A stretch of 64,000 nt of DNA. It comes from Clostridiales bacterium (lineage in GTDB: Bacteria > Bacillota > Clostridia > Christensenellales > Borkfalkiaceae). Under the pieces are notes generated by a model. That model searched no databases. It saw nothing but the letters and a program-made list of their open reading frames with translations, and had not been told where the DNA came from. The stretch covers positions 1 through 64,000 of the forward strand of contig SVHG01000004.1 in assembly GCA_015055965.1 (NCBI GenBank), read 5' to 3'. The translations under genes were made by a program, and so were the position numbers. Of this stretch, positions 63,235 to 64,000 are shown one piece after another. Each line of letters starts with the position of its first letter. Within the stretch, counting starts at the first letter, position 1.

Positions 63235-63447
63235 TTCGCACCTTGATCGTTTATTTTGAAATAAAACAGTTGCTTTTAAGAAATATTTTTCGTAGCGGAG
63301 ATATTTGACCGTACTTATATTATACAACTAAAAATTAAAAATTCCTTGTAATATTAACAATTAAATAAAAAAATGTCAATTAAAAAAAGCTAAAATTTTC
63401 TTTTCTTAATTATTTCCTTTTTTGCCCTTTAACGCTCGTTAATTCAC

Positions 63448-63481
63448 AAAAAAGCGTTTAATCGCGCTATAGGCGGATTTA
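63448..63481 (-). repeat. Dispersed intergenic repeat, copy g
   Basis: Minus strand: TAAATCCGCCTATAGCGCGA then TTAAACGCTTTTTT. Same core (CTATAGCGCGATTA) as copies d and h. Confidence 0.65.
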
Positions 63482-63550
63482 TTAGCAATATAGGCTTTAT
63501 AAAAATAGAAAATTTCACTTTTAAATTATTTGTCACCACTACTATTATTA

Positions 63551-63579
63551 TTGATAAAAAAGTTCTTTTATGTTACAAT
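63551..63579 (+). promoter_or_regulatory. Promoter of the M32 carboxypeptidase gene
   Basis: TTGATA (63551-63556) and TACAAT (63574-63579), 17-base spacer, about 56 bases before the ATG. Confidence 0.75.
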
Positions 63580-63635
63580 ATAAGCACACTTGCGGCTTTA
63601 ACAATCCGCTATAAAAAAACTTTTAGAGGTAAAAT

Positions 63636-64000
63636 ATGAATAACGCCCTTAAAATTTATAACGAAACGAACGAAAAGATTAAAGCTCTTTCTTTGGCAGG
63701 CTTTTTAATAGGTTGGGATATGCAAACGGAAATACCCAAAAAAGCAGACCATTCTAAACAGCTTGCAACCCTTTCCGAAATGGAATATAACCTTGCAACC
63801 ACACCAGAATATAAAAACGCAATAGACCTTCTTTTTGCAAATAAAGACTCTTTAGACGAGGTTTTAAAACACGAAATTACCGTTATGAAGGAATCTAATG
63901 ATAAGCTTTCTAAGATCCCCGTTGAGGAATACGTTGCCTTCTCCTCTTTAACCAACGAATTTTACAACGTATACGTTGAATGCAAGCAAAATAACGATTT
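63636..64000 (+). CDS. M32-family metallocarboxypeptidase (thermostable carboxypeptidase Taq type), N-terminal part
   Basis: An open frame runs from the ATG at 63636 (AGAGGT upstream) to the window end, at least 121 residues. The family's N-terminal pattern is clear: LAGFLIGWDMQTEIPKKA (usually WDQxTxMPxxA), followed by KQLATLSEMEYNLATTPE and EYVAFSSLTNEFYNVYVECKQNNDF. The HEXxH zinc site would lie beyond the window. Cytosolic peptidase that trims C-terminal residues. Confidence 0.88.
   Translation, partial: MNNALKIYNETNEKIKALSLAGFLIGWDMQTEIPKKADHSKQLATLSEMEYNLATTPEYKNAIDLLFANKDSLDEVLKHEITVMKESNDKLSKIPVEEYVAFSSLTNEFYNVYVECKQNND

Larger units (their letters stand above)
63235..63635. other. 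401-base divergent gene-free region
   Basis: Holds the minus-strand promoter of the TVP38-type gene (63351-63379), repeat copy g (63448-63481, minus orientation: CCGCCTATAGCGCGATTAAA) and the plus-strand promoter of the M32 peptidase gene (63551-63579). No further gene seen. Confidence 0.65.

Overview
The window reads as chromosome of a low-GC Gram-positive bacterium, most likely an uncultured gut Clostridia-type Bacillota. Supporting signs are AT-rich DNA, strong AGGAGG-type ribosome binding sites, canonical TTGACA/TATAAT promoters spaced by 17 bases, a purine riboswitch, an infC-rpmI-rplT operon with a terminator-bearing leader, a PadR/DUF1700/DUF4097 set, lipoboxes on surface proteins and no outer-membrane genes. 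Genus cannot be fixed from sequence alone.

Layout. 1-2.5 kb: a broken GrpB-like gene, a small flavin/PNPOx-like protein and a CoA-disulfide reductase-rhodanese fusion. 2.8-7.7 kb: a compact four-gene operon (HAD phosphatase, SDR, a 755-residue TIR + SIR2-like + eIF2B-like fusion, and an APH/choline-kinase-like protein), bracketed by two copies of the same 37-base terminator. This looks like an accessory, possibly defensive, NAD/sugar-phosphate module and is the strongest candidate for an undescribed system. 8-14 kb: a MarR-controlled run encoding a GNAT-like protein, GtrA-like protein, an old-yellow-enzyme oxidoreductase and the two subunits of aconitase X. 14-17.5 kb: YDG-repeat surface protein and PadR-DUF1700-DUF4097. 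17.9-33.4 kb: two alpha/beta hydrolases and a CoA-transferase, then a 12-gene run that starts at a TetR-type operator: MaoC hydratase, acyl-CoA dehydrogenase, EtfB, EtfA, thiolase, FabG/PhaB-like reductase, KASIII-like enzyme and a complete Liv-type ABC importer. Together these could make (or break down) short acyl-CoAs through an (R)-3-hydroxyacyl-CoA.

33.7-44.4 kb: the TetR regulator, a TGS-uridine-kinase-like nucleoside kinase under a guanine-type riboswitch, a GH127 arabinofuranosidase, an ABC exporter coupled to a DUF4062-TPR protein, and BipA. 44.7-57.8 kb: a cell-surface region with a 2088-residue BspA-type leucine-rich-repeat lipoprotein behind a riboswitch-like leader (promoter, nested stems, antiterminator/terminator pair), three LamG/phosphoesterase-type exported proteins and a divergent winged-helix regulator. 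57.9-64 kb: membrane protein, YebC, TrmH-type methyltransferase, rplT, rpmI, infC (AUU start, leader attenuator), a TVP38-type membrane protein and the start of an M32 carboxypeptidase.

A short hairpin-like repeat (about 36 bases, core CGCTATAnnnCGNTTA) occurs in at least nine intergenic sites and ties the window together as one genome background. All functional statements are from reading the sequence; no searches were run.
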